Shown: in pieces, positions 1-10,126 of the stretch
How positions within the stretch are numbered: the first letter of the stretch is position 1
Layout of the letters: each line of letters starts with the position of its first letter
NCBI GenBank assembly: GCA_039545355.1
Contig: BCJJ01000021.1
Span: 1-64,000, forward strand
Direction of reading: 5' to 3'
Length of the DNA: 64,000 nt
Source of the DNA: Trichosporon coremiiforme
Taxonomy: Eukaryota > Basidiomycota > Tremellomycetes > Trichosporonales > Trichosporonaceae
Position numbers and translations under genes: made by a program
The notes under the pieces: generated by a model
The model's database searches: none
What the model was told of the DNA's origin: nothing
What the model saw: only the letters and a program-made list of their open reading frames with translations

Positions 1-35
1 CCTAACCCCCTAACCCCCTAACCCCCTAACCCTAA
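1..35. repeat. telomere repeat array (chromosome left end)
   Basis: A partial unit followed by three exact CCCCCTAA units at 6-29 and one short CCCTAA unit at 30-35. On the other strand this reads TTAGGGGG toward the chromosome end, the orientation expected at a left end. The 8-base unit with five G matches telomeres known from Cryptococcus-type basidiomycetes. Only about 35 bases are present, so the array is probably clipped by assembly. The innermost unit is a variant TTAGGG, which may mark the site of telomere addition. Confidence 0.93.
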
Positions 36-444
36 CGACCTTCTGCCCATTGATCTCGAAGTGGCCTAGTGTCGAGTAAACGAGGCGCTTGCCGCTGAGG
101 CGCTTCATGGCGTCCGCGACTGCAATTGCCTGTGTCGTCTCGCGCTTCGTGCACTCGTCCGCGTTGTCGCCGCCCTTTCCGTCAGGCTTGTACCACTGCC
201 ACCAGTTCGTGTTGAGGAACACGGCGTCCACCTGCTTCAGCGCGTCCTCGTATGACTTGGGGTCATCGAGGTCACCCTGCAGCACCGTCACGCCCTGCGA
301 GGCGAGCTTCTTAGCCTGCGCCGAGTCCGTGTGACGAGTGAGACCGTACACCTTGAACTTGTCCGGCTCCTCAAGGAGATACTTGCAGACGGAGCCGCCC
401 TGCGCGCCGGTCGCGCCGAAAACGAGTGTCTTGAGAGGTGCCAT
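10..444 (-). pseudogene. NmrA-like NAD(P)-binding protein, truncated by the telomere
   Basis: The N-terminal half of an NmrA-family Rossmann protein (atypical short-chain dehydrogenase; family members act as redox sensors or NAD(P)H-dependent reductases). Starting at the ATG at 444, the dinucleotide-binding loop GATGAQGG lies near residue 10. The second beta-alpha unit (GLTR, then GDLDD) and the segment VDAVFLNTNWWQW follow. The reading frame runs through HFEINGQKVV and straight into telomere repeats, which encode seven more residues (RVRGLGG) before a TAG inside the array. The product would be 144 residues against roughly 300 for the family, so the substrate-binding half is missing. I used the internal ATG because the upstream extension has no ATG. 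A full-length relative probably existed before chromosome-end loss. Expression is possible but normal function is unlikely. Confidence 0.85.
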
Positions 445-882
445 GGTGTGTGGTGTGCTAGCTTGTGTGTGAACAGTGGAGCAACCCGCCAAGTGCTTAT
501 CATATATACTTGAGATCGGATTCGCTTGCCGCGCATCATTCGAGAATGTCGCCAGAACACGTACAGTTGCATTTTGGACTGCAGCGTGTCAATACCTCGG
601 TCAGTGGGTTCGTCCGCTCGGCGACGACAACTGCGGGTGCTGGGCATCCGACGCCAGGGCCGCATTCGGAGGTCTTCGCATTCCGCCCGCAGAGATGACT
701 CCGCACGAATCCGCACAGCATGGGTCCTCAACCACCCGCATCTCTGGGACGGCCCTAAAGTCGTACGTGACGTCATTTCTCTGCGCCCACACGACGAGTG
801 CCTGGCGGAACATTGGATCAGTGAAGTGCCTGTCGGCGATCGGCCTCCTCACGTCAGCATGCCCGGCTGATCACCGCATGAG
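445..882. other. intergenic, no gene seen
   Basis: Upstream region of the truncated NmrA-like gene and 3' flank of the AAA+ pseudogene. Short overlapping open frames exist on both strands, but none shows a recognisable domain or a splice-consistent gene model. Confidence 0.5.
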
Positions 883-2823
883 CTAATGCATATGACTCGC
901 TACTCGGCATGGCAGTTCGGTCAGGCGCAGAACCTGGCTCAGTTGTTCCATTTGTAGCATCCCGCCGGCCCACATGGCGAGGGCTTGCGCCGTGCGCACA
1001 GTCTCTTGATGACGCTTCCGTTGATGGTTGCAGCGACGAGCTCGTCCAGATCAAACACTGTGTCCCGCTTCTCCAGCTCTCGGCCGCAGCACTTCACGAA
1101 CCGTTATCAGCTTCGCCAGAGACCAGAAACTCACTCCTTCCCAGATCTGGCGGCGCGACGCAACCGACAAGTCCTCGAACGGCAGGGTCAGCGAGAAGCG
1201 CGACGCAAACGCCTCGTCCATGTCGTGCATGCGGTTGGTCGTGATGATCAACATGCGGTTGGTCGTGATGATCAACACGCCGTTGTAGTACTCGAGCAGG
1301 CGGAGGAAAGTCCCGACGACGGCGTCACGCTCGAGGTCCGTCGACGAGCGGCGCTGCAGGAAGATGTCCGTCTCGTCGATGAGCAGCACCGCCCTCCACG
1401 CCGTCGCGAGGCGCAGCACGTTCTGCAGATTGCGCTCGAGCGCGTGCGTGCCGAGCTCGCCGGCCGATACCATGTACAGAGGTGTCTCGAGAGGCTCCGC
1501 GATCGTCCCGGCAGTCAGGGTCTTGCGCGTGCCGGGGCGTCCGTGGAATGCCATGGCAACGCCCTCTCCCTTGCCCGACACCATGTCCTTGATGAGTCCA
1601 TAACCCAGGGTGCATGTGTGCACATCGCACAGCGATTGCACGATGTTACGGTAAGTGTTGGAGATAACGAGGTGCTGGAATGTCATGTCATTCCACTCGA
1701 TATCCTGCAAACGCGAGATAGAGAACTGGCCCCAGATCTTGTGCTTCAAGTGGAAGCGACGGCGACAGCAGATGCAGGTACTGTATGCGTCGGTCAGGGT
1801 GACCTTGGGCCCCGAGCGGCGATGCTCGCTCTCGTTGATATAATGATGTCAAATACTCGGATGGGTCCGCCGCAGCTTACCCATAAGTGTCCGCGTAGGA
1901 GTAGTCCTGCCTGTAGGTCCAGACGTCGGCAATGACACGGCCGGACCCGGGACGCACGTAATAACGATGATAACGACCAGTGTTGGTGTTGAGGACGAAC
2001 ATGGAACCGACGTACTCGGTGTTGACGATGCCCGCGTACTTGGTCGCATACACCCTGCCGCGGTCAGCCAGGGAAGCCTTCTCCTCCGATGTCAAGGGCG
2101 CAACGGCAAGCTCAGAGATGACACGAATGTCCTATTGTCAGCTACCCGGGCCAGTCTAGTTAGCTCACGTCAAACTCCCTCATGACACGGCTATCATCGT
2201 ACTTCTCAAACTTGAAGCCTGTCCAGCGCTACGCGCGTAACTTGGGGACCATGTAGCGACGACGTTTGTCTTCGTAGTGCGACACCTTGCCGACGCGGAA
2301 AGCAGTGGGCATGCTCGTCATCGTATCGGCCGTGGTGACCTCAAGACCTGGAGCGAAGATCCACCACAGCAGGCGGAACACGATGTGGCCCAGGGGCAGG
2401 GCTTCAAGCTGTTCAGAGCTGACGTTAGCTGCCATCGACGTTTCGTTGAACTCACTACCCATTGGCCCTGTCGCCAAGGTACTTGATCAGCCCGCCGAGG
2501 GCAGTCTTCAAATCGGTTGGTTCGGCGGGCTCGTCATCGCTAGAGTCGCTCTGACTGAAAATCAGATCCTCGCTGCCATACTCGTCTTCAGTCATGTCTG
2601 CAGAGGTGTCGGTGGCGGCGGTGTCTTCCTTTGCGTCAGCAGCTGTGGTGTTCGGATCCTTCTTGGGTCCCTCCCACGCCTTGCGAATCTCGTCGCGGTT
2701 ATGGATCAGCTCGCGCAGATCGATCTGTCCGTCAGCTCTACAAACGGCAAACCAGCTCACTCCAGGAGGGTAGTCGTACCCGGCACAGTGCGACGCAGTT
2801 GCCAGCCGCAAAAGACTCACCAC
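883..2823 (-). pseudogene. AAA+ ATPase (DUF7025-type fungal family), decayed
   Basis: Reading leftward from about 2823, pieces of a large fungal AAA+ ATPase appear in order: an acidic linker, a segment resembling the N-terminal DUF7025 domain (LPLGHIVFRLLWWIFAPG), a Tyr-rich stretch, and an AAA core. The core has Walker A-like GRPGTRKT, Walker B VLLIDETDIF, a sensor-1 region and a C-terminal small domain ending TVRTAQALAMWAGG. Several lesions are visible. There is an in-frame TAG at 2229-2231 between KLRA and RWTGFKFEKYDD. The Walker A glycine before Lys is Arg. A 24-bp tandem duplication repeats LIITTNRM. One base is lost near 1005, so IKR must shift frame to read TVRTAQ. Consensus introns (for example about 1110-1153) remain, so this is an aged genomic copy and not a retrocopy. 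It lies just inside the telomere next to another broken gene. Confidence 0.8.
1229..1276 (-). repeat. 24-bp tandem duplication inside the AAA+ sensor-1 motif
   Basis: Two identical 24-base units, 1229-1252 and 1253-1276, stand head to tail. They duplicate LIITTNRM in frame in the AAA+ pseudogene. This motif holds the sensor-1 Asn, so the copy would distort the ATPase core. Confidence 0.95.
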
Positions 2824-3060
2824 AATGGTCGGGGACAGGGAGGGGGCAGCGAGCTGGACGGCGGACTTGAAGACACGGCGGAGGGCGAGCTTGGAGCTTG
2901 ACAGAGAGCTGGGTGACGAGCTTGAGGGGGCTTGAGGTTTGAGAACAGCTTGACGGCATTGGAAGAAAAGAGACGAGGAAGGCGGCGGAGGTGGTCGTGC
3001 ACGTCAACGCCGACCAGGGCTGCGGTCTCGAGCTGAGCCTGGGTATCGGCTGGCGCAAAG
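2824..3060 (-). other. coding-like relic upstream of the AAA+ pseudogene
   Basis: One frame reads a natural-looking protein segment (ETAALVGVDVHDHLRRLPRL, then FSSNAVKLFSNLKP). A second frame continues with LALRRVFKSAVQLAAPSLS up to a GTGAGT donor. The two need a frameshift or an unseen intron between them. It could be the first exon of the AAA+ gene or a separate gene remnant. I do not recognise the family. Confidence 0.4.
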
Positions 3061-3191
3061 GCGGGAGGGTGATTGTAGCTGTTTACTGTTGATGTGCGGG
3101 GGTAGAACCGCAGGTGGCTTCGCGGGCGGGGCGCATGAAGGCCCTACCTGTTTGCACAGTGACTGTACAAGTGTCCTGCATTCTAATGGGT

Positions 3192-4949
3192 CTACAACAG
3201 TCCTAAGTACATCCCGACCGCCGCGGCTAGCGCAGCTACAAGTCCCGTGACCGGTCCAAAGCGGCCAGCCCCCGAGTGCACCGCGTTCACCGTCAGTCTG
3301 CCCTGGGCAGGGAACGCGACGTCTCTCGTATGGACCACCGTCGCCGTCGTGCTCAGGTTCCAGAACCGGAGCGCCTTGAACCGCACTCTGTCCGCGTACA
3401 CTTCGACCCTGATCGCCGTCGGTGACTTCTCGCCCTTCCACACGCCCTCCCACTCCTTGTCTCCCACATCGTACCAGTTGATCGTCGCGCCCGTGTTGAA
3501 TGTGGGTGTCGTGCTGTTCCACCCAACAAGTGGACGGTGGTCCGCGTTCTCGTCCGCAGCCTCGATCGCCCAGTGCGAGTGGCTCGTGATGAGGACCGCG
3601 TGGGGGTTCGCAGCGAGCAGGTGCCGGAATCGCAGCTCGTCGGCACCGAAGTTGCGCGATTCGAACGGTATCCACGTCCCTGAGACACTGAAGGGGAGCG
3701 GATGATGTGAGAACAGGAGCACGGTGCGCGACCGCTGGCGCCAGTACTCCAGCCGCCGGGCCAGGAAGCCGAACTGCTCGTCGGACAGGACAACGTATTG
3801 CGGCTCAGGCGAGGGATCTTGCCACCACCGCTCTGAGGCGAGCCAGAGCAGCGGCACTCCAGACGCAGTCACATGCTCGCCCCACAGCCCTGTACCGCCT
3901 ATGTCACCGATGTTGTTGGTCCCAGCCGCCTGAGCCGCCGTGTGCCTTGCCCCCATGCCTGTGTAAGCAAGGAAGTGGCGCTTCTTCGTCTCCTCGTCTG
4001 CCTTGCCGAACATCTCGTGGTTGCCCGCTGTGCTGATGACGTCTTTGTAGGACTTGGCCGGCTGAAGAGCCTTAGAGAACGAGGACCAGCTGTCCTCCCC
4101 ATCCCAACCTACAAGGTCGCCGTTGATGACCAGAGTGTTCGCGCGCAGCTCGAATCCCGCCAGACCGGGGAGGAGGCTGTCGTGCATCCACTTGTTGCAG
4201 GGGATGTTCTGGATATCGCTGATGATGTCGATTGTCTCAAGGATCGAACCCGTCGCGTTGCCCAGCGGGCGCACGAAGGCAACGTCGTCGATCAGCCAGA
4301 ACGTGCCGTTCTTGAGCTCAAACGTGATCGTCGCCGGACCCAAGGACGTGAACGGAATCCGCACCTGGTCGCTCTCGGTCGCGTTCATGCGGTGCACGGC
4401 CGTTCTGTTGTTGAATGAGACAGAGACGGAGGCATCGGAGCCGGAGAAGTGCGACGAGAAGCGCAGCTCGTAGTCTCGCTCCGATGGAAGGTTGACCGGG
4501 GGCGATGTCAGCTTGCCGGGGCCTTGGGTGTGGGCAACGACCCCGCTCGCTCGGGAGAAGCGCTGCTTGCCCTCGGTCCCGTTATGCTTGACGATGGCGT
4601 CGAGCGTGTCGAAACCCCATCCACTGTTCGTCCAGCCGGTGGCACCCGTCTCGAACATTTCGAGCCATACTGGGTCCTCGGGAAGCTTCTGGGGAGGCGT
4701 CGCGGGTAAGACCGTCACATTGACGCTGTATGTTGAGTCGCCGAGGTCGATGTCGACTTGCTGCAGTGCCGTAGCATTGACGGGCGAGGTGGGGATGTGC
4801 ACAGTAGTCGTTCCGTCGTTGTTCTTCGAAGACGTTGCGTTGATGCGGTTGCCGACGTATGTGATGTTGGCCAGCGGAACATCACCTGCGAAGGTGAGGT
4901 TTGCGACCTGGCCCGCCCAGGCGACGGGCTTTGGGCCTGCCAGCTGCAT
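3192..4949 (-). CDS. calcineurin-like metallophosphoesterase, probably cell-surface
   Basis: A single 585-residue frame. The N-terminal third is a beta-rich region with many N-glycosylation sites (NLT, NIT, NAT). The C-terminal two thirds is a metallophosphoesterase domain with the motif series in order: DIISDIQ (first metal motif, His replaced by Gln), VINGDLVGWDG, TAGNHEMFG (GNHE), FSHHPLP and ITSHSHW (GHxH-like with Ser for Gly). These ligands normally bind two metal ions and hydrolyse phosphoesters. The protein ends in a hydrophobic stretch (GLVAALAAAVGMYLGLL) behind SGAG, which fits a GPI-anchor signal. No convincing signal peptide follows the ATG at 4949, so a short upstream exon may be missing, although a TATAAA sits only about 40 nt upstream. 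The DxQ substitution could alter metal use. Substrate unknown. Confidence 0.85.
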   Translation of the reverse strand: MQLAGPKPVAWAGQVANLTFAGDVPLANITYVGNRINATSSKNNDGTTTVHIPTSPVNATALQQVDIDLGDSTYSVNVTVLPATPPQKLPEDPVWLEMFETGATGWTNSGWGFDTLDAIVKHNGTEGKQRFSRASGVVAHTQGPGKLTSPPVNLPSERDYELRFSSHFSGSDASVSVSFNNRTAVHRMNATESDQVRIPFTSLGPATITFELKNGTFWLIDDVAFVRPLGNATGSILETIDIISDIQNIPCNKWMHDSLLPGLAGFELRANTLVINGDLVGWDGEDSWSSFSKALQPAKSYKDVISTAGNHEMFGKADEETKKRHFLAYTGMGARHTAAQAAGTNNIGDIGGTGLWGEHVTASGVPLLWLASERWWQDPSPEPQYVVLSDEQFGFLARRLEYWRQRSRTVLLFSHHPLPFSVSGTWIPFESRNFGADELRFRHLLAANPHAVLITSHSHWAIEAADENADHRPLVGWNSTTPTFNTGATINWYDVGDKEWEGVWKGEKSPTAIRVEVYADRVRFKALRFWNLSTTATVVHTRDVAFPAQGRLTVNAVHSGAGRFGPVTGLVAALAAAVGMYLGLL

Positions 4950-4987
4950 GAGTCAGTGATGGGAACATGATCATTAGAGGCGATGGG

Positions 4988-4993
4988 TTTATA
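4988..4993 (-). promoter_or_regulatory. TATA box for the metallophosphoesterase gene
   Basis: TATAAA on the minus strand about 40 nt upstream of the ATG at 4949. It lies in the 514-nt interval shared with the divergent gene starting at 5464. The short distance leaves little room for a 5' leader. Confidence 0.45.
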
Positions 4994-5463
4994 AAGGTGA
5001 TGAGTGGGGGATTGAGTGCCGGTGTTCGGGAACAGAGTCGCACGCACATCAAAAGGATAAAGCCCAGCCCAGCCTGGATCCTCGATCCCTCAGCTTCCAG
5101 ATCTCCCTCCTCGGCCAGCCACGCAGCCGCGGTTTCGCACCCCACTCCCCCCCCACTGCATGCCTTCAACTTGGCTTGCATCCCCGACCAGTGGATCGTC
5201 ACAGCATGCCGCAGCTGAGTATGGCGTCGTTGCGTAGTCGATGCGTGCCGTAAATAGCCTGCACACGCTGAAGTGAGCGATAGTGAGGGGCGGAAATAAC
5301 CTGCACCGCGTGCGTAGACCCAGTCTGTTGCGACGAGGCGGTGCGGTGGAGGTCAGCACGTGACTTGGCTGCGATCGGCGTGGATCGATCACCGCAGCCA
5401 GGTATTTGTTTATGCACCGCACCGCTCTTGCCACCACAGCACGTCGCATCCAATCACGCCACC

Positions 5464-6543
5464 ATGACAGATGAACAGAACGGAGAGCGCGTGCGCAAAC
5501 GCGACATCGCCGCGAAGTACATGTAAGTGATGCTGACCGCGGATCTGCACTGGCGACCGGGCAGACCCGCTCGCCTTCCTTGGGGACTCCGATTCGACTA
5601 GCTGTCTGTTTTCTGATCTGATCGAGCTGACATCCAGGAAGCAGGGGCTCGACTACTCGGAGAAGCAGCTGAAGAAGGCCGTCGGGCTCGGAGCGACGCC
5701 GAACGTGGTGCCGCTGGCGCAGCCAGTCACGAATGGAGAGCCGCGAGAGCTCCGTGTCGGCTGGCATCCCGTCGGCGGGTTTGCGGGCAAGTGGTTCGCG
5801 AAGGAGACGGGTCTCGGACGCCTCATCACGGAGAAGATCAACTCGTACCCCGATCCAACGCAGCACTGGGCCGTGCTCGTCGGGGATTACGCCCATCAGT
5901 TGTGGATGGTGAGTCATTTTGTGCACGGCTCGCTTCGAAGCGCTATCACTGCACGAAAGCTGCGTCGTCTGGGGAATTCCAGCTGACCACTCAGGACGAG
6001 AACTTTGATGTCATCTACACGAACGCAAAGGTCATCCCGGAAGAGTGGACGACGTATCCGGTCGGCTCGACGCGATTCAACGACGATGCAATCCGGCGCA
6101 CGGGCGAACACGTCATTGCGCAGCTGCGCGAGACGCGGCCAGCGTACAACCTGATCACGAACAACTGCCAGACCTATGCGCTGCTACTACTCGATGCGAT
6201 CAAGGCCGAGGGCGAGGCCAAGTTCCCGACGACGCAGAACGTGTACGACCGCCTGACGGGACCGGGCAAGGTGCTCGACCTGTTCATCCCGCCAACCGAG
6301 GTGCCGCACGGCCCCGAGCCGCAGGGCGAGGAGACCGTCACGAACGCGCAGAGCGTCATGACGGACCACACGAACCAGGTCGACGCGAGTGCAAAGGCCG
6401 CAGAGGACTCGGACACAGACCGGTCCCGCGGCAACAGCCCCGGCACCGGCTCGCGGAGTATGGGCGAGGCCGTCGACCAGGCCCGCGACGCGAAGAAGAA
6501 GGACGGCATCTTCAAGCGCATCTTCCGCAAGAAGAGCCCGTAG
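5464..6543 (+). CDS. papain-fold LRAT/PPPDE-like protein with polybasic tail
   Basis: Three exons by my model (5464-5522, 5638-5908, 5995-6543) give 292 residues. The core has the two hallmarks of permuted papain-like (NlpC/P60, LRAT, PPPDE) enzymes. A His lies in QHWAVLVGDYAHQLW on a predicted beta strand, and a downstream Cys lies in NNCQTYALLLLD at the start of a helix. Such proteins are thiol peptidases, deubiquitinase-like enzymes or acyltransferases; I cannot tell which. The GWHPVGG segment before the His may hold a glycine-rich loop. The C-terminus is low-complexity and acidic, then ends in a basic amphipathic tail (KKKDGIFKRIFRKKSP) that could bind acidic membrane lipids. Donors GTAAGT and GTGAGT support the introns. 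The family assignment rests on the H and NC motifs only. Confidence 0.72.
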
Positions 6544-8121
6544 CGCGGATGGTCACTCCTCGGCCGCTTGCCCGAGAACGCGTTCGAGCTGTAGCATACG
6601 CTTCGCGGATGGTAGCTGCGAGTGACCAGGCAATCCGCTAATGCTTCGCGAGATTCTTGAGAAGCATACGTGCTTGGCGTGTCGCCAAACCGTGGGGCAG
6701 TGTAGAATGTAGACTAACGACTTGTTTAATGCTATTCTCCTTTGGGTCTTCTTTACCTCTTGCAACATCTTCAACATGCCGTTGGGCAGAATGGATCCAA
6801 CCTAGTGGGTCCGCCTCCGAAACGTAGTTGCATCGCTCGGAGCGTGTCCAATGACCGCCTCCGGTTATTCCGGCCCGTGCCTCTTGACGCCGGTGGCTGC
6901 GGTGGCTACGGCGGCTGCGATGGGTGCGTCACCGACGACGCCAAAGCCGGGCGTCTTTCTCACACCGGGGTCCATTCCTTCTCGCGCCTCTCCAGCCTCT
7001 AACTCGATCACGTGGCCACCTGGCTGGCTTTCGAGTCCGGAATCCATTCGTGATTCACGGGCGTTCCTGCGAGTGGCGAGCACCGACACTCTGTCTCGTG
7101 TGCGCCGAAATCTGCAATGCCGGCGCGAACCTTCTTCAGCCGGTCGTCGGCATAGCCGGGGTCCAACAGCTGGGGAGCAGAGGAGGAACGAAGCATGGAT
7201 TTGCCCGAGATTATGCAGATCTCAATTCACCCAAGGCTGCATCGCATTCACGAGCCCACCTGCGATTGGATATCCCGCTTCCGCTGGAACTGGCTCGACT
7301 CGCAGCTTCAGACAGATCCCTTAAGACCTTCTCGCTGCCATGTAATCAGCGCGGTTCTGCCGTGCCGAGCTCGCCGAGTGTGGGCGGGGTATGTGGCGAT
7401 TAGTGATAATGTAACACTGGCAAAAACCTGTTAGCAGCCGCAATCGCCGGGTCGACACCGGCTGGCAGTGCTGCCAAGTTGCCAGTGCAGTCCACTGTCC
7501 CAGATCCAAGATTCGGTCTCGCCCGTGAGGCGATTCAGCATCAACGAGAAGGGATGACGTGAAGGAGGCAGCGGTGACGCACCTCGACCTTGGGCACCAC
7601 GCCGGCCAAGTCCGGTTCGGCTGAACCCTGTTTGCCCACTTTCCCAGCCCATTGCACTTGGTCAGGCAAGACATCGATACGGCACTCACCTCTCACCCTC
7701 GATCTCATACGGCAATACACGTCCACTGGAGTTCGGAGCACACTTTCCAGGCGACAGGCGCGACGGACGCATCACCTGATCGACCCCCGCTCAGGAGACA
7801 CTCAGGGAGCGGCGTACCCCGCATCGCACTCCCTTGGGCCCCACACCTCCCCCCTCGACTCAGGGGACAGCGAGAACCAAGATTGCCGCACCGTCTCGAG
7901 GGAGCAAGTCACATATCACGGTGAGAGCACTGCGCAGGGCTGCACGCTGAGGGCGAGCTGAGGGCTAGAACAATGGGCCGGATACAGCGGGTGGGGCACC
8001 GGGATTGAATCTCAAGGGTCGCGCGGCCTGAGGTCCCGTGGTGGAGAGGCGTCGACGCTGGAGCATAAAGCCCATCGAACGGGGGCAGCTCTTCCCCACC
8101 TCTCAGCCAGACCACAACAGC
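6544..8121. other. intergenic, no convincing gene
   Basis: About 1.6 kb between two same-strand genes. Several overlapping frames (for example 6851-7324 plus and 6865-7089 minus) lack domains, good start context or matching introns. A TATA-like CATAAAG near 8064 may serve the transporter that starts at 8122. Confidence 0.5.
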
Positions 8122-9832
8122 ATGGCCTCAACAACCGCAGAGACTCCGCCCCGCGGCGCGCTGGAACGGCTCGACTCGATGGAGAAGAAGGAGTCGATCT
8201 TGCACAACGAGTATGCCTCGTCCGACCCCTCGGGGCTCGAGGGTCAGGAGGACGCCAAGCTCGACATCGACCATGGTATCGACCCCGTCGTCCTGAAGCG
8301 CATCATGCGCAAGGTCGACTGGCGTCTCGTCCCCACCCTGGCAGCCATGTACTGCGTGTCCCTCATCGACAGAACCAACCTCTCCTACGCCCGACAGGCT
8401 AACAACATGTGGATGGACACCGAGCTCGGCACAAAGTACGGCAATCGCTACTCCATCATCACCGCCGTTTTCTTCATACCTTATATCATTCTCGAAATCC
8501 CGGTGCGTTGGAAAGAAAGAGCGGGACGTAAAGGGCTGTAAGAGTGAAAGGGGTAGAGGAAGGAGGGCCGGAGGAGGAGGGTCGGAGGAAGACTATCGCT
8601 GACTCCAGTCTCAACTCGGTCTCCGCCGCTTCGGCGCCCGTATCTGGCTCGGCGGCGCCGTGGTAATCTGGGGAATCATCGAGCTCTGCATGGGCTTCGT
8701 GACGACGTGGTCCCAGCTTGCCGGTCTCCGTGCCGCTCTCGGAGCGTTCGAGGCTGCCCTCTTCCCCGGTGCAACCTACCTTCTGGCCTGTTGGTACCCC
8801 AGGCGACAGATGGCCTCTCGCACAGCCTTCTTCTACGTCTCCTCCGCCTTTGTGGCGTCCTGCACGACGCCGCTTGGATACGCCTACGGCCTCCTCCACG
8901 GAAAGGGCAACCTCTCGGGTTGGTCCTGGATGTTTATCTTCTCCGGCATTCTGACCGTCATTGTCGGCCTGATCGGTTTCATTTTCCTTACCGATGTGCC
9001 GAACAAGGCCAAATTCCTAACCGAGGAGGAACGCGCGATCGTCAACCTCCGAATTGAGCGCGATCGCGCCGATTCCGTCGACGACCCCATCACCTGGGCG
9101 AAGGTGCGCAAGTATCTCCTCGATTGGAAGATCTGGCTCTACGGAGTATGGTTTATGAGTAATAATCTCTTCACATACAGGTGCTTCTTTTTTTTTTCGA
9201 GACAAGTGACTAACAAACAGCCAAGCTTACTTCCTCCCTGTCATTCTGAAGTCGATGGGCTTCGACTACATTGGTCAGATGCTCCTGGGAACTCCGACGT
9301 GAGTTTTCCTCCTTTCTGCGCTCCTCGCTGATGTTCTAGGTATGCCTGGGCCATTATTCCGTGCATTGTATGTGCCAAAATCGCCGACAACTACCGAGGA
9401 ATGCGTGCGCCGATGATCATGTTCAATACGGCCTGTGCGATCGCGGGAACAGCCATGTTCTCGAAACTCTCGATGGAGCAGAAGGCTGCGCGGTACGCCG
9501 GCGTGTTTCTGGCCGTAGGTGGGGCCAACGCCAACGTCGGGCTCATCATCTCCTGGTCCCAGACGAACATCAGGCAGCAGAGCAAGCGCGCGGTGTCTTC
9601 TGGCCTGATCATCCTCTGGGGCGGTATCGGTGGCATCCTCGCCGCCGTCACGATGCTCCAGAAGGAGGCGGCTATTGGATACCCGACCGGAATCCACTTC
9701 TGCCTCGGCATGAACGCCTTCGTGTTCGCCAGCACCTTCGCGCTCAGCATGTACTACCGCATGCGTAACCGCCAGGCAGACAAGGGCAAGGTCGTCCTCG
9801 AGAACGATGAGAACTTCCGCTACCAGCCTTAA
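8122..9832 (+). CDS. MFS transporter, anion:cation symporter (Dal5/allantoate permease) family
   Basis: Four exons (8122-8502, 8609-9180, 9221-9298, 9340-9832) give 507 residues. After an acidic N-terminus the ACS-family signature begins at VDWRLVPTLAAMYCVSLIDR and runs to NLSYARQANNMW. Twelve membrane segments can be followed, with a long cytosolic loop (TDVPNKAKFLTEEERAIV) between helices 6 and 7. This family imports organic anions such as allantoate, ureidosuccinate, nicotinate, biotin precursors and sugar acids with protons at the plasma membrane. The substrate cannot be read from sequence. The third exon is only 78 nt. A poly-T run near the start of intron 2 (9188-9197) is unusual but outside coding. 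It is transcribed toward, and converges on, the Efm5-like gene. Confidence 0.92.
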
Positions 9833-10126
9833 AAAGTCGTTTCAAGTGTTGTGAACTAGGTCAGAAGTATACAGAACATCGTAGCAAAGTAGAAATCGGG
9901 TTTATCATGCATGGGAAGCCATGGAAGAGTGAAAGAGCCGGCGTTCGCCCTCCTGCTGGCTTAGTTCACGACGTTGGATGATGTCATGCCGCGCTGCCAC
10001 CTCCGCCGACACGTTGCTCAGTGCTCGCCTCCTCCACTCCGAGCCTCGAAGATCAGTCGTAGCAAGCTTCAAGCTGTATGCATGGGGTATGGCCCATCTA
10101 GAATCTATATAACTCACTGCGGAGCA

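Noticed and set aside
985..1935. 316-residue plus-strand frame across the AAA+ pseudogene
   Set aside because: Arg/Gln/Ala-rich antisense of recognisable AAA motifs.
6851..7324. 157-residue plus-strand frame as a gene
   Set aside because: No domain, no splice signals and overlapped by an equally open minus frame.
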